A stretch of 64,000 nt of DNA, taken from NCBI GenBank assembly GCA_947179155.2, contig OX359274.1:42130564-42194563 (forward strand). The letters run 5' to 3'. A program made the translations under genes and the position numbers. Each line of letters opens with the position of its first letter. Within the stretch, counting starts at the first letter, position 1. Below, in pieces: positions 22,803-35,685 of the stretch. Under the pieces are notes generated by a model. That model had not been told where the DNA came from, did no database searches, and saw only the letters and a list, made by a program, of their open reading frames with translations. This DNA is from Hedera helix. Lineage: Eukaryota; Streptophyta; Magnoliopsida; Apiales; Araliaceae.

Positions 22803-23430
22803 AAAAACATACATAAATATAGATAGTTTCATAACTTTTTCAACAGTGTCACTACTTCTTTGAGACATTTTGACAAACAAGCGGCAATTAATTTCCTGTG
22901 CCACTATTATCTTCCTCTGCCTTTCTTGCTAGCTCACAACTGATTGTATGTAATTTCAACTGGGTTCTGTCATTTATGCACTAAATATAAACTGTTTGGC
23001 TTTCAGATTTTACATTACAAAATTTTGTAGTCTTATATACAAAATTTGTAAACATGAAGGATTTAATTTTATGCCATTTTATCCTTTAAAATTATTAATT
23101 TAGTAGTTGTGAACTTGTGATATAGGATAATAAAATTATAATGCTAAATTCGAACATGTTATGTAATTTTATAATTAATAAAAAAATAACTCTTTTCGTG
23201 AAAGGGATATAGTACCTTGTTGCAACAATTCAACCTGTTGTGTGCATCCTTGGATATGCATAATCTACTTGGTTGAAGAGCTTCAAACATTTTATGGCAT
23301 ATCAACCATAATATATAGTTAAATACTCCACAAAGATGTCCCGGTTAAGTAAAGTAACTTGGTCTTAACAAAAGTAACTTACGAAAGTTAAAACTTTTAT
23401 GCTACGTTTGTTTTAAAAAATGATGGGTGA
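22803..23430. repeat. Downstream block, copy 2, right half
   Basis: Matches 8987-9600 closely (ACATACATAAATATAGATAG onwards). It resumes the block left off at 12255 and includes the counterpart of the 9070-9113 exon with changes at the splice region. It ends by divergence near 23430. Confidence 0.88.
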
Positions 23431-23544
23431 AATGTAATTATATGTGTTAATTCGGATCTTGGAGAAACAAATTCAACTCACCACAACAAACAAATTAATA
23501 ATCTTCCTCTTTACCCGAGATATATGATTGGGCGACTATCTAAA

Positions 23545-23813
23545 ATGTTAAAATATTTTAATTTCAAATTATAAAATTAATATTAATTTTTTAAAAGTTA
23601 ATTTAAAATATTTTTAAATTTAAAATTAACATAATTTATTTAAATTTTAAAAATAATAAATCTTATAATTAGTAGTATTTTTTAGGTAGTTTGTGATATT
23701 TATAATTGTATTAACATAATTAAATGAATTCATGTTAATTTTGAATTTAAAATTATTTAAAATTAACTTTTAGAAAATTAATATTAATTTTATAATTAAG
23801 AATGGAAGGAGTA
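23545..23813. mobile_element. Stowaway-like MITE, degraded
   Basis: AT-rich inverted-repeat unit: AATTATAAAATTAATATTAA on the left mirrors TTAATATTAATTTTATAATT on the right, ending AATGGAAGGAGTA. It is the same family as 62557-62826. The left terminus is not clear. Confidence 0.55.
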
Positions 23814-24053
23814 TTAATTAGCATACTATATAGAACTTAAATAATATTTTTTTTTTCATCAAAAGAGTATGGAATAATTTTGAGAACGCATAGTAATTCA
23901 CAAATTTGAATTTAAGGATTTACTACGATTTTGACTCACGGACCCAAAAAAACAATTCTTGCTTATTTGGAGAGAAGACCTACAATAAGAAGGGGCTAAA
24001 CTATATACCTAGGAGTAGACTGGCAAAATAAGACGTTGGACAAAGTTGGGTTT

Positions 24054-24133
24054 GGGCTTATGAACGAAAGTAATTGAATGTATGAACCAAAGTGGGCTTA
24101 TGAACGAAAGTAATTGAATGTATGAACGAAAGT
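24054..24133. repeat. 40-bp perfect-but-one tandem duplication
   Basis: Two units of GGGCTTATGAACGAAAGTAA plus 20 further bases (24054-24093, 24094-24133) differ at one position. They abut the left LTR of the next element. Confidence 0.9.
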
Positions 24134-25162
24134 GAGTTTTCACAAACAAAATCATCAAAAGTATTTAACGGATTTAATCATCGAAAAATACTTCCGGTGT
24201 GATAGTAAGAATAGACTCTAGATTAACAATTGAGGCAAAAAATATTTAATATGTTAATGATAGAATAAGATGGATGTACCTCTATTATTCACCTGTATTT
24301 ATAGTTTAACACCCCCATCTTTGAATTGTAATTCCTAGTTAGAATTGTATAGAAAAAATTTATTGAAAAAGGTAAGTACCATACAGAAGTTAGCATTAAA
24401 TATGGTAAATACTTTCTTTAGTTGGCAAGGCAGTGACCAAAGCCTATTAGACTTAGAAGTTTATTATGGACGCTTAAATGATAATGGGCTGACAGAGAAT
24501 AAAGCCCACTAGAGCAACTCAAAATGTGCGGCCCAACATTGTCCCCCACTCCTCCAAAGAATAAAGTGAAGTAAAGGAGTATAACAAAATAGGCTTGGGG
24601 AGCCTGTGAGACTACTAAGACTGAAGGCAAAGTCTAAAGGAAGGGGAATTTAATTCATAATTGAAAAGGTCACCTTTAGATTAGCAGTAATGCAAAAGAG
24701 AGTAATCACCCAATGTGGGCTGATGGGTGTCTATTGCCCTTACTTTGGGCTACTGAGAAATGGATCTAAAAGTACCTAGTTAAATATTGATAAAACCTAC
24801 CTAATCAATAAAAAAAATTATATGGTAAGTCCAAAGGTCTATATTCTTACGCATGTAAGAAGATAAAAGGTTGTGATGGCATGACAGATAAGTCTCAAGG
24901 CCACGAGCACGTGAATATAGGGGGTTTGTGCCTCATTACTCTCTAGTCGTTGGATTATAATCAATAAAGCCATTAATTACATATATAAATAGAGAATGAG
25001 TGAAAACACTCCCACTTTTCTAGCAATTAAAGTATTAAAGTACTTGAAATTGAATCGAGCCCTAATTTTAACCGATCAAGTCCAGAGACATCCATTCTTT
25101 CATCTCTAAAGTTGTTTTTAGCAAGACCTTTTTTTTCTTAACTTTTCATGCGTATTAATTGT

Positions 25163-27276
25163 AATGGCTAGTTTTTCTCACAAACTAGGCCCGTCTTCGT
25201 CTTCTCGTATTGAGGATGAAGTTATTAAAGCCATTAAGGGGAGTCCAGAGGTCAGACGTGTGTAAGAACTCCAACCGATGTAAAGGCACACAATTTAACC
25301 AAGTACACTAAAGATGGGTATAGGGTATCCAACATTCTATTTAAGATTTTTAAAGGAGATGTAGAGTTATTGAAGACTGGATTTTATATTCCTAAGAATT
25401 ATAAGGTTAGAAAACCTACGGAAGGGGAGAAAATATTTTAACAGCCCGGTGAGGGTTGAATAACCAAGTCTTGACATCTTCTCCTCTTCGGCCTTAGATT
25501 CCCCTTCCAAGAGTTCGTACTCGAACTTCTCCACACTATAGGACTAAGTTTAAACCAATTAATGCCCAACTCTTACATCCACCGTAATAGCTTTATGGCA
25601 TTTTGTCATAAGTAGGGTGTCAAAAGTAGGGTGTCAAACCCTCTCTAGATTTTCTCGTTCAATCCTTTTACATTAGTGCTTGCAAGGAGAAAATGGTCTA
25701 TCAGTTCAAAAAAACAGATAGGCAGAGATATGCCGATAAGGACCCCTTCGAGCAATTAAGGATAGCACAAGGACTGGTTCTACATAAAGGGACCAGAAAC
25801 AATGCTTTTTGGTCCTTGATTGGAGCCAAATAGATCCCAATTGAATCCCCATTAAGATTAGTTGGGTCAGATTGGGGGAATTTAAGTTTCTTTACTCTAA
25901 GAGGCCTTCGTCTAAGGAAGATAAAGTTCTGAATGACCAAGACTAGTTGTTTAGCCATAATTGTTAGTGCTGACCTTCATTAAAGCTTGTATAATTATTT
26001 TCATTTCATAATATATTTTCACGTCTTGAGTTTTAACTGTTCTTCATTGTGGTGACAGTGGCCAATCAACCAAATAAGAAACTAAATGAGGCTATTCTGG
26101 ATGTTACGGGGTCCCTAGAAAACCTATGACCGCTATAAAGAAGCTGAAATTAGCCCGACATCACAAGGGAAAGGCAATGGCCTCTTCTACTAAAGTAATT
26201 GCTCCTTCACTTCCTCTTTCTCCTCAAAAAGTCCCAACAAGCCCTCATCCTTCTTTCCTAGTGCTAATAATGGAGGAACCTTTTATAGTACAGCCGATTA
26301 ACAAGGTTATTACTACCTTTGAAGTAAAAGAGGTAAGGAGAGAGGAGGAATATATCGCTGGAGACCGAGGAGGGCTCCAACTCTCAAATGGCCATAAAGA
26401 AGTAAAATGTGATAGCTTAGAAACCTCAACGGCAGGTGAGAGCTGACGCTCCATTCTTTAGGGTGATTGAGGACTTCTCGATCGGTCCATACCAAGGGTT
26501 CAAGCTTCTTATTGATCATCAAAGGTATGAAGGGCTGAATCTGGAATACTTAATTCTTTTGTAAAGGCAACAACTTGGCCAAGTAACTATAATTTAGTTT
26601 ATGTCTTCACTTTCAATTCTAATTTTAATTATTAAGGATGAATTTCTTTTCTTTTGGACAGGCCAACACTACCTATGCTACATAATTGGTGAGTACTACA
26701 AATTTACTAAACATTACAAAAACATAGAAAATCATCTTAGCCGATCGGAGGCCAAAACTACTAAAGCCAAGAAATGGCCAACGAGCGAGATAGCCAAATA
26801 AAAAATTGCTACAAAATACTTCAAAAGATTGAGGTAGAATGATGGCAAGCCAAGGTGACCCGTCAAGCAGTTGAGGATACTAAAAAAGCACCCAATGAAA
26901 CTGTTGAGAGAGAGGGGACCAGGATAACTGAACTGGAGCTGTAACTGATAAATTCCCAAGTTTGTTTTATTAATAAACATCTAACTTAGATCATCAAACT
27001 GAGCATATCTAGAACTGAACGGTGAATTTTCATTAAGTTGTTGAGGAATGGTCAGCGAATGAAGCTAAATGGAAGAGATAAGCTCTTAGGTCTTCGTCTT
27101 TGATTCTCCTGGAGATGAAGTAACAAATCATAGAAGAATACAAAAGGTCTGTTGAATATCTCGAAGAGGTCAATGTAAAGGTGACCAACGGGTTTGATGA
27201 GGGCTTTGAGTATGTAAAGTCATTGATCCTGGATAAGGGGTTAATCCTCGAAGTAGTAAGAGTTATTGACCTTTAA
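25163..27276 (+). pseudogene. Antisense extra ORF (aORF, putative gypsy-type transposon domain), element 1
   Basis: Starts MASFSHKLGPSSSSRIEDE at 25163. Broken pieces follow with the same order as 30101-32331: KYTKDGYRVSNILFKIF, FYIPKNYKVRKPT, then a GLSLNQLMPNSYIH segment near 25550, WFYIKGPET near 25780, and further down lysine/glutamate-rich coiled-coil pieces (26126-26446, 26800-27270). Many stops and frameshifts. It runs opposite to the element's pol, as known for the extra ORFs of Tat-lineage retrotransposons. Function is unknown. Confidence 0.6.
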
Positions 27277-27639
27277 ATTTTACTCCTTTTTTTATTCTTA
27301 TTGTAAATTCAACTTAAGTAATAAAAATATATTTTTATCCCAGGTTGTCTTATGCTTGTATATTTTTTGTTTGGTTATGATATTATTGTAATGTTTGATA
27401 GTATGTTAGGACTTAGGCTTCCTTTCCACCCTCAGTCTTATTCAAATAGTTGAATAATAAAGCTGAAAAGTAGAATAAGTGATACATTAGATCAAAACAT
27501 GAATAAAAGATAATAATATAAGTCATAATCATTTGTTTTATAAAAATATTGAAGGTGTAACACATATTGAGTGAAGCAGCATTGGAAAAAAGTTTAAGTA
27601 TTAATCAACATTGATGAAATCTATCACTAAAAGTACCAC

Positions 27640-27835
27640 CGAAGCTGAATAGCATACCATGTATTTGTAATAGGCTTTTTATCCATAGTCTGAAGTTTAT
27701 ATGTTCTAGGCTTCAAGACTGCAATGATCATGTAAAGACCTTCCCATGTAGGCATTAACTTTTTTGTGTCCAACTTGCCGAAGAACAAGGTCCTAACTTG
27801 GAAAGTTCTATTTTTAACCTTTTTGTTGAAGTGTC
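27640..27835 (-). pseudogene. C-terminal end of Tat pol, element 1
   Basis: On the minus strand this reads VKNRTFQVRTLFFGKLD, then WEGLYMIIAVLKPRTYKLQ and NTWYAIQLR, matching the post-integrase end of Tat-type pol (GDLVLRK.., W.GPY.V and TWNA..LR signatures). No longer connected to an integrase. Confidence 0.6.
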
Positions 27836-28612
27836 AAACCGTTCATTGTTAGTATGTTACAAGTCTAAGGACTGCCATGTCACGACTCTCTTTAAGTACG
27901 TTAAGGTTCAACTAAAACTATTCAAGTAAGTCAAACTCTTCCTATTGGAATTAGAGAGTTTTTCTCTTATCATAGACCTTTTAGAGACGACTCTTCTTGT
28001 CATTGTCTAATGGTTGACATGACTGCGAGTGTGCCGCTCCTTGGGAACTACCATGATAAATTGACGATGGTTATAGCGCTGTCATGGATCGTTATAGAAA
28101 GTGGTTAAAATGAGAACTCTACTAAATACTAGAATGTCCTCCTTCTAGCGTTAATGTTAATGCTCACTTTTGTCCACACATTCAACCATCAACTTGGACA
28201 TGAACCTACACAAAGAAAGCCATCAAAAGTACTTGACGACTTATGCTGCTAGGGAATACCTTTGGTATGGTAATAAGAATAGGCTCTAGGTTAACAATGA
28301 AGGCAAAAAGTATTTAGTAGGTTAATGATAGAATAAGATTGATGTACTTCTATTATTCACCTATATTTATAGTTTAGCATCCCCGTCTCAATATGATTGT
28401 AATTCTTAATTGGAATTGTTTAGAAGAATCATATTAGAAAAGGTAAGTACCATAAACAAGTTAGTATTGGATATGATAATTGTGTGATACCTTAGTTGAC
28501 AAGGCGGTAACCCAATTCTATTAGACTTAAAAGTCTATTATGGATGCTTAAATGATAATGGGATAACTGGGAATAAAAACCATTAGAGTAGCTCAAAATA
28601 CGCGACCTAACA

Positions 28613-29057
28613 CACATACACACATAAATAATAATCTAAAAAAGAATTTTACAATTGAATTAATTTGATAAACAAAATTTATATAAGAACCTCGCACGGG
28701 TTACAAGCTTGTAACCTTAAAAATGACAACAAATAATACATAAAATTAAATAATATGAATTGATAATTATTAGTATTCCCTTCGATCCTTCCTCAAAAGT
28801 ATGTTCAAAGTAAGTTTCATACAAATTAAAAAAAATTAAAGGAGAGGATAGAGTGAAAAATAATTACCAATTTTGTTCATAGTGAGCCTTATGCAAGTAT
28901 ATTAATAAATCTTTATCTCTTTTAAACTTAGTGAACTCCATTTTAGTATATTTTTTAGGATAAATTAGTCTTTAAGTTTATTTTATATTTTAATTATGTA
29001 CTTTAAGACATTTTTTGTGGATAAAATATTTTTTAGTTAAGTATTAACGCTAAAATC
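28613..29057. other. AT-rich spacer between the two Tat elements, no gene seen
   Basis: Starts with a short CACACATA run. No coding, RNA or repeat signal recognised. Confidence 0.6.
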
Positions 29058-29532
29058 TGTCGGGATGCTTGTCCACCGTCAACGGCACTAAACCTGCACA
29101 AGAAAACAACCGAAAGCTTGACAGCTTGGGCCGACGGGGGATAGCTCTAGTGTGAGAGTAAGTACAGGTCTTAAGAAATGTTAACAATTGAGGTGCTTAG
29201 AGTTTAACAGGGTGAATTGACATTAGATTGTACCTAAATTGTTAGCCTTCCTTTTATAGACGATGCCCTCCTCTAACTGTTGGGTATGTGCAACGGTTAT
29301 GATCGAGAGTAATGATGCACGATCCCCATCATGACTGGTAACTACTGTAACCTCCAGATTAAATGTATGAATGGTAACTGTAAGATAAATGTCACGCCAT
29401 TAAATGATCCAGGGTGTAGAGCGTAATGGTCCAAGCTTCTCTAGGTTGGGTTATTAAGCTAAATGGACTTCAAGGGCATAAAGCCCAATCAAATCAACTT
29501 ATTTGATTTTAGTAAAAATCTACAGCAAAACA
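29058..29532 (-). repeat. Left (3') LTR of the large Tat element
   Basis: 475 bp, TGTCGGGA...AAAACA on the plus strand. Aligns end to end with 56760-57234 at the same length but with many substitutions. Confidence 0.85.
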
Positions 29533-30100
29533 TTGTCCCCACTCCTTTAGCATATAAAATATCGTGAAGGAGTAGAGAATTGTGTCTTTGGGGTCCATAA
29601 AAGGCGTCTGACTGAAGTGAAGACTTCTTTGGGAGTTTAAATGCATCCAACCAAAGAGAAAACTATTCAAAGGTTTTAAATGTCCATCTGAAGGATTAAA
29701 GGATAAAAAAAAATTGGGGCCTTTTAATATTTAAACATTATAGTCGATTCGATTTGAAATTCGAAAAGACGTATTCTCATGCGGTGCTTTTGGGAATTTT
29801 AATTTTAAAAGACGTAAAGACTGGGTAGATGAAGTGGACAATAATTATTAGTGCAGTTCTTAATTTGAAGCTGATTATGTCCTTTCAACAAATTGATCGC
29901 GTCCATCCAATTTCATCTAACCTCTTAAAGGGGGTAAAAGTAAATCGCCCGTTCACTTTTTACATGCATCTGATTTCACAAATAAGAGATTTTCAAACCC
30001 TAACTTTTTGTTGTCGTCCAACTCGTCATTAATCATCCATTCCGGTCTAATTTCCCCTTTATTCTGAGTAAGTTTCCATCCTTTTTTTAATTCCTTCCAA

Positions 30101-32331
30101 AATGATTAAGCAAGAAACGAGGAAAAACCACTCTGCCTCAGCTCTAGCTCTATCTTCCCCTGTTAAGGGTGGAGCTACAACAGTTAAGCATGGTATTTTC
30201 GGGGGGGAAACGCAAAATCCCGGTGGTAGTGAAGGAAAGATATATTGAGCAACATAATTGATGTAAGTATGCCACCGACGAGTATAGGGTAGTCAATACC
30301 CCCTCCGTCATCATAGATATAGACTTGCAATTATTAAGGACTGAATTTTTCATTCCTGATGACTATCAGATTAAGGGTCCCACATCCGAAGAGAAAATAT
30401 ATTGGTAACCTTGGGATTCTGATGGCAGGCTATGGATTGTCATTTCCAAAAAATAGTTCATATTCGTCCTTCATTTCCCATTAAGGCATTTTCTTATTCA
30501 TTTTCTCCATACCACAGGTCTTAGCCTTAATCAATTAGTACCCAATTCTTGTATTTACCTTTTTAGTTTCATGGTTTTCTATGCCTCCAAAGGCATAAAA
30601 CCCAATTTAGATTTCCTTTATCAATTTTTTGCCTTAGGAAATAATAGAGAGAGTGGGTTTAATCATCTCACCAAGCAAGTAGGCAGAGAGGTCTTGATGG
30701 AAACCCCATCCAATAATAAGGGGTGGAATAAGGAATGGTTGTTCATCAAAGGGCCAGACACTGACTTGATCGGTCCTTGGGTAGAGTCGAATTGGGAACA
30801 GATGAACCTGTTAGGATTAGTCCGAAAAGGCTAGAAGAATTTGAGTTCTTGTATGCTCAGAGGTCGAAGAAGGCTCATCAGGATCATCTTAATGATCAAG
30901 ATTTTTTGTACTTGTTTAACTATGAGTGTCCAAATGAATCCTTTCAAATCAGTCATTTGTTGTTAGTTGAAGTAACCTCGTTTCCTTTTCTTGTAGTGGC
31001 TAATCAATACAAATCTACTCACAATGAGTCCATCTTGGAAGCCATTGGGCTTGTTAGGAAGAAGATATCGGGTATCGATAAGCTTATAGAGGCCAAGAAG
31101 TTAAAAGAATTGGGGCAACTGCCTCCTTCAAGTGGACTAGGGGCTCTGTCGTAACATCTTCCCATGCTGAACCAATTGCTTCAACCCATACAATTTTTGC
31201 ATCCCCTTCAGGAGCGATTGCGATTTCTTATCTTTAGGTCCAAATGAAAGTTGTCAATCCTCTCGCTAGTGCTGATCCGAAGAAGTTTCTCCAGCCAGTG
31301 CTTACTATGGAAGAAGAGTCTGGCGTTTTGAGGAGGCTACAAGATTGAAAATTAAGTTGAAGAGGAAGGAGAAGGTCCTAGACCCTCAGCTCACACCTAA
31401 AAAACAAAAAATGATATCCGAGGGGACAATCTCTAAAGACCCTGCTGGGATATCTTGTTTTGTTGGCCTAGAGGAATTTGGGCCCAAGGCTTTTGAATGT
31501 TTCTGATAAGCTGTTAACGAGCCCATGTTCGAGGGAAAAGATCTTCAATCCCTTATGAGGATGCTCTTCTTGCATCAAGCTCAAATAAATTTCTCGTTCT
31601 CGCATCCTTTTGGTATTGTATTTCTTTTATTTCCTGACACTTAGATTGTCATGTTATCATGTCAATGTTACTACCCTTCATGTTATCGAATAGCTAGAAG
31701 GAGCTCCCTAAACAGTCTGAAGAGTCCAAAAAGGCCAAGAAGTTCTATGACAGTTTCAAGTCCGTCTTTTAGGGTATAAAGATTCTCCAGTCTGACTATG
31801 ACAAACTCATGAAGGATAGAGAGGATATTAAAGCTTCCTTGGTTGAAGCTAACACATAAATTGCAAACTTGAAAGAAGAGTTAAAGGCCTCCCAGGTAGA
31901 GAAGTCAATAGTTGAATGATTGACTGTCGAAGCCAATAAAAAGCTTAAAAAGAAGGGAAATCGACGAAGAATCATCGAGGAAGAGCTAGGTAAGGCCCAA
32001 ACTTGTCTTCGGGAGAGAGATGAAACCGTCAGGATCTATACCGAAAGGCTGGCCAACTTAGGGAAATATTTTCAAAGAGTGATCGATGGTTGGTCTACCA
32101 AATAAGATGTCATGGCCAAGGATTCTTCTCTTCCAATATATCCCTCCCATATTGCCCCGAGACATACGCCAAAGGTTCATCGATGACTATAAAGCCTCAT
32201 CAAACTTCGCTAAAGAAATCAATCGCCATGTGTTAGGCGAATTTAATGAAGGCTTTGAGTTGGCCAAGCAATTGATCTGGGAGAAAGGTCATTCTCTAGA
32301 AGACCTCGAGCTTTCTCTTCTCGAGGAATAG
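30101..32331 (+). pseudogene. Antisense extra ORF (aORF, putative gypsy-type transposon domain), element 2
   Basis: Begins MIKQETRKNHSASALALSS at 30101. The conserved core is readable in shifted frames: a FFIPDDYQIKGPTSEEKIYW segment, GLSLNQLVPNSCIYLFS, MVFYASKGIKPNLDFLYQFF (30571) and WLFIKGPDTDLIGPW. Later pieces (31000-32331) are Lys/Glu-rich and probably coiled-coil, ending WEKGHSLEDLELSLLEE. Frameshifts lie near 30415 and 30830 and stops occur later. It is transcribed opposite to the element's gag-pol, between pol and the 3' LTR, the standard place for Tat extra ORFs. Confidence 0.65.
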
Positions 32332-33269
32332 CTTCTTTATTATATTTCCTTTATAAACTTTTTTGTTAAAACTTTGCAAATCTTCTGATTTAGATTTTAT
32401 AAATCTTTTGATCAGAATTTTAAATTTACATTATATCTTTCTCTTGTCTTCTTTTTTCCGCTCTATTGTGCTAAATATTATCTGTGTTCGATTTGATTAT
32501 TACTCCTTAGACTTCCCTGCCTCTAGCCTTATATGAGAAAATTAAAGATAAGGCTTAAGAATAAGGTAAAGCGTTAATCAAAACAAAAGAAAGTAATATT
32601 TAATAGAACGGTTATCAGACAAGTAAGTGTTTCGGTTTAAAAATAACCTTTAGGATTAACCTCTTCGGGAGCTTAATTTCCTCCTACCGAAGAGTCATCT
32701 CCTTCGGGAATCCAAGGGTATTGGATCAAAGAATATATCCTTAAAAGCCTAAAGATTTCAGGCCGAAGGGCAATTCTTTCGAGAGTTTTTAAACATCCAA
32801 TCAAAGGTAAGTCTCATTCAGGAGCTAAACGACACTAATTTAAAGGAAAAACTTCTTTGGGATCCCAGGGTTGTCAAAGTGAAGGGTGAAGCCTTCAGGA
32901 TTCTAGGTTTTCGACCAAAGAGAAAACTCCTTTGGGATTCCAAGGATGTCAGACCAAAGTATATTTTTTTCAAGATTTCCAAGGTTATCAGACAAGAGGA
33001 CAATTTATTTCAGAACAAATACTTTGGACTTGGGCCAAATGTGCAATTCTTAGGATTAGGTCAAATGTGCATTTTAGAAGCCCAAGTGTGGGTCAAATGT
33101 GCAATTGTGCAAATACTTTCAGAACAAAGAGGACAATTTATTTCAGAACAAATACTTTGGACTTGGGCCAAATGTGCAATTCTTAGGATTAGGCCAAGTG
33201 TGCATTTTAGAAGCCCACCAGAGATCCACTAAGCTTTGAACTTTTAGTAATTCATAAGTCCAATTCTGA
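32332..33269. other. Tat internal non-coding region with a spaced duplication
   Basis: No domain seen. Contains many variants of ..CCAAAG.GAAAACTCCTTTGGGATTCCA.. in short blocks, and a roughly 90-bp segment (GAGGACAATTTATTTCAGAA...) present at 32996 and again at 33129, period 133 bp. Confidence 0.6.
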
Positions 33270-34970
33270 AACGTAACACAGCCTGGCCTAAATCTTTGAA
33301 TTTCAAAAGAAACGTGATTCAAGGCGATAAATCCCCGAGAATCTCAACCGGTTATCTTGTAATAAAAATCATTGTAATCAATCTAGAGAATCCCAACAGA
33401 TTGTTAATAATTTATGAGTTTTTAAGTATTTGTAGTATTTTAGGTAATTTATTTAATTTTATGTATTTATGTTATTTTTATATTATTTTTAATTTTATTT
33501 TGTACGAAAAAGGAATTAAAATAAAACTGAAGGGCATTATCGTAATTACACCAAAGTCTGGTGACATTTTCGTAAATAAGCAAACCTAGCAGTTGGGCGC
33601 CATGCGCATTAGGATTTGGGAAGCAATTGAAGCATGGAACAATGTCGTCTTGGTGGAATCAGAATTTAAGGTTGAGCGCGCATGGCGTGATAAGGATTCA
33701 GCAGATGCAACAACAAAAAATGTCATTGTTTGGCGTCACTAGGGGAGTGCAATGCGCGGACGACCATGAATCAGCCTAAACGACGGCGTTTTGTAGCGAA
33801 CACATAGGAATAACAGTTGGCAGTGACAGGGTCGCGTTTGGTTGCACATTAATGCACAGTTCGGGATTATTTTTATAAATTTGATTACGAATTGGATTTT
33901 AATTCCACTTTTATTTAGGATTATTATTGTAAGTTATAAATATACTTCGTGACTCTTATTTTCAGTATATTAACATAGATTAGAATAGTACTAACATAGA
34001 ATTATGCATAGTTATACATATAATTATTAGGAGCTTAGATTTTTATCAAATCTGAAGAAGAAGAATTCAAGGAAGGATTCGAGAATTCAAAGCGGAGAAT
34101 TGGAGATCACGTTAAATATCATATTTTAATCTCTAACTCTTCTCTTTTATTTTTGTATTCTTGGGATGATATTTAAATTTATGATGAATTCTTTTTATTC
34201 AGTTATAGACTAATTATTTAATTAAGATTGAAATGGAACTCAATGTGTAGTTGAATTAATTTGCTTTTTTTTTTAATTATTGATAATTATGTATGAATTG
34301 TTTATCATATTTTGTGTGTTCATATATTAATTATTTGCGCAGTAATTAATAGGATAACTTGTACAAAATTAGAAAATGGAGTGTAAATTTAGATCTGAGT
34401 ATGATAGCAGTTGTTCATGTATTCTGCATGTGATGGAAATAAGATTAGTATATAGGATAGTAATATACTTATATATCTTTTGCAACCTTAAAGAGAATTT
34501 GAGCTTAAAATCTTGATTAACATATTTCACATAGGAATATAGTAATTTAATTAATTAGGATATTCCTCTCTAGTTCTGTTGCCTTAGGGTTGGATTTAGA
34601 ATGATTTGTTTATGTGACTATTGGAAGAAGCATATAAATACTATAAAGAATTCTAGATTAACAATTTTATATAATTAATTAATTAAAAAGAGATTAAAGA
34701 AATTTAAATGAAGCATTGTGAGTAATTATAATCTTAAGTATTATTAATCTGATTTAATCTTTATCATTTAAATTAGTTAGTTAGTTGGTAATTTTAATTA
34801 GTTTTATTTTATAATTTATTGCAATTGTTTAAATAAAATTAATTTAATATAAAATTATTAATAGGTAACTATTATTATTTAATTCTTTATGGGAACGATA
34901 CATTACTTGTCATTATAGTGCTATTTGATCGCGTATACTTGCATGTATTTTCTATGTTAAAAATAGGCAA
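33270..34970. mobile_element. Possible solo LTR of another retroelement
   Basis: The stretch GAACGATACATTACTTGTCA then GTGCTATTTGATCGCGTATACTTGC near 34894-34940 is a common 3' end of plant Ty3-type LTRs. Upstream is about 1.6 kb of non-coding AT-rich sequence with a TATAAATATACTTC box near 33936. I could not fix the start or find a target duplication. Confidence 0.4.
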
Positions 34971-35680
34971 ACAATTGTCTTGGAGCAACGGACGTTTCAA
35001 AATTCAAAAGCAGAATAATTGCTGAGGCTCTTTAAATTCCTGCTGATTCGATCTTCCAAGAAGCAATATAAATAGAAGTGGACTTGGTGATTTTTTCTCA
35101 AAACCTCAGATTTCCAAAGAGAAAAGTGCTCATGAAAATTAGTGGTCCTCCATCCTCAAACTTTATGGCTTCATCTTTCCCTATTGTTATTGAGGTAGTG
35201 ATCACATATCTGAGCGATGGAAGAGAGTATGACATGAGGGAGTTCACTCATTCCATGATGGTTTCATATGTGTCTCTCTAATGGCTCTTCATGTAAGGAC
35301 GTCTCTTTAATTGTTCTTCACGTAAAAGGAGGGGTTCCCCTTATTGCTCTTAATTCTGGGCTTATGAAAAGGCGAGATATGTCCATCTGATCATTAAGAT
35401 TGGATATTTTCTCCCTTGCTTTGAGCTCTTTGAATCATTCTAGTTCTTCCTTTGCTTCCAAAGATGAGCTTCTAGAGGAGCATACTCCTCTTTTGCTCTT
35501 CCCTTTCACGAAGAATTGAGAGAGCCAAGAACTGGATTCGATATTTTGGGTATAAGTGACATTATATCCTTGCTTTCCTTCAACAAGTCAAGGTTTTTCT
35601 GAATCCCCCTATTGTTGAGTATTTCTTCAAAATCTTGTACCCGAGAAGATGGAACTCCAATCTCGACAGGTATTAAAGCT
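34971..35680. other. Unassigned sequence left of the solo LTR
   Basis: Lies within the large Tat element and continues after the solo LTR at 38895. No domain recognised in six frames. Confidence 0.4.
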
Positions 35681-35685
35681 TCTGT

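Larger units (their letters stand above)
24134..28612 (-). mobile_element. Internally deleted Tat-lineage Ty3/gypsy element
   Basis: Related direct repeats at about 24134-24538 and 28173-28612 are the LTRs, each ending ..CTAACA/CCCAACA on the plus strand. On the minus strand the left LTR is preceded by GGAGGAGTGGGGGACAA, a polypurine tract, so this is the 3' LTR and the element runs right to left. Inside are the antisense extra ORF (plus strand, 25163-27276) and the end of pol (27835-27640). Gag, protease, RT and integrase are gone. The 5' part of the left LTR is not resolved. Confidence 0.65.

Noticed and set aside
22224..22904. Open frames with His-Thr, Tyr-Ile or Val-Cys runs
   Set aside because: Microsatellite and hairpin-array translations.
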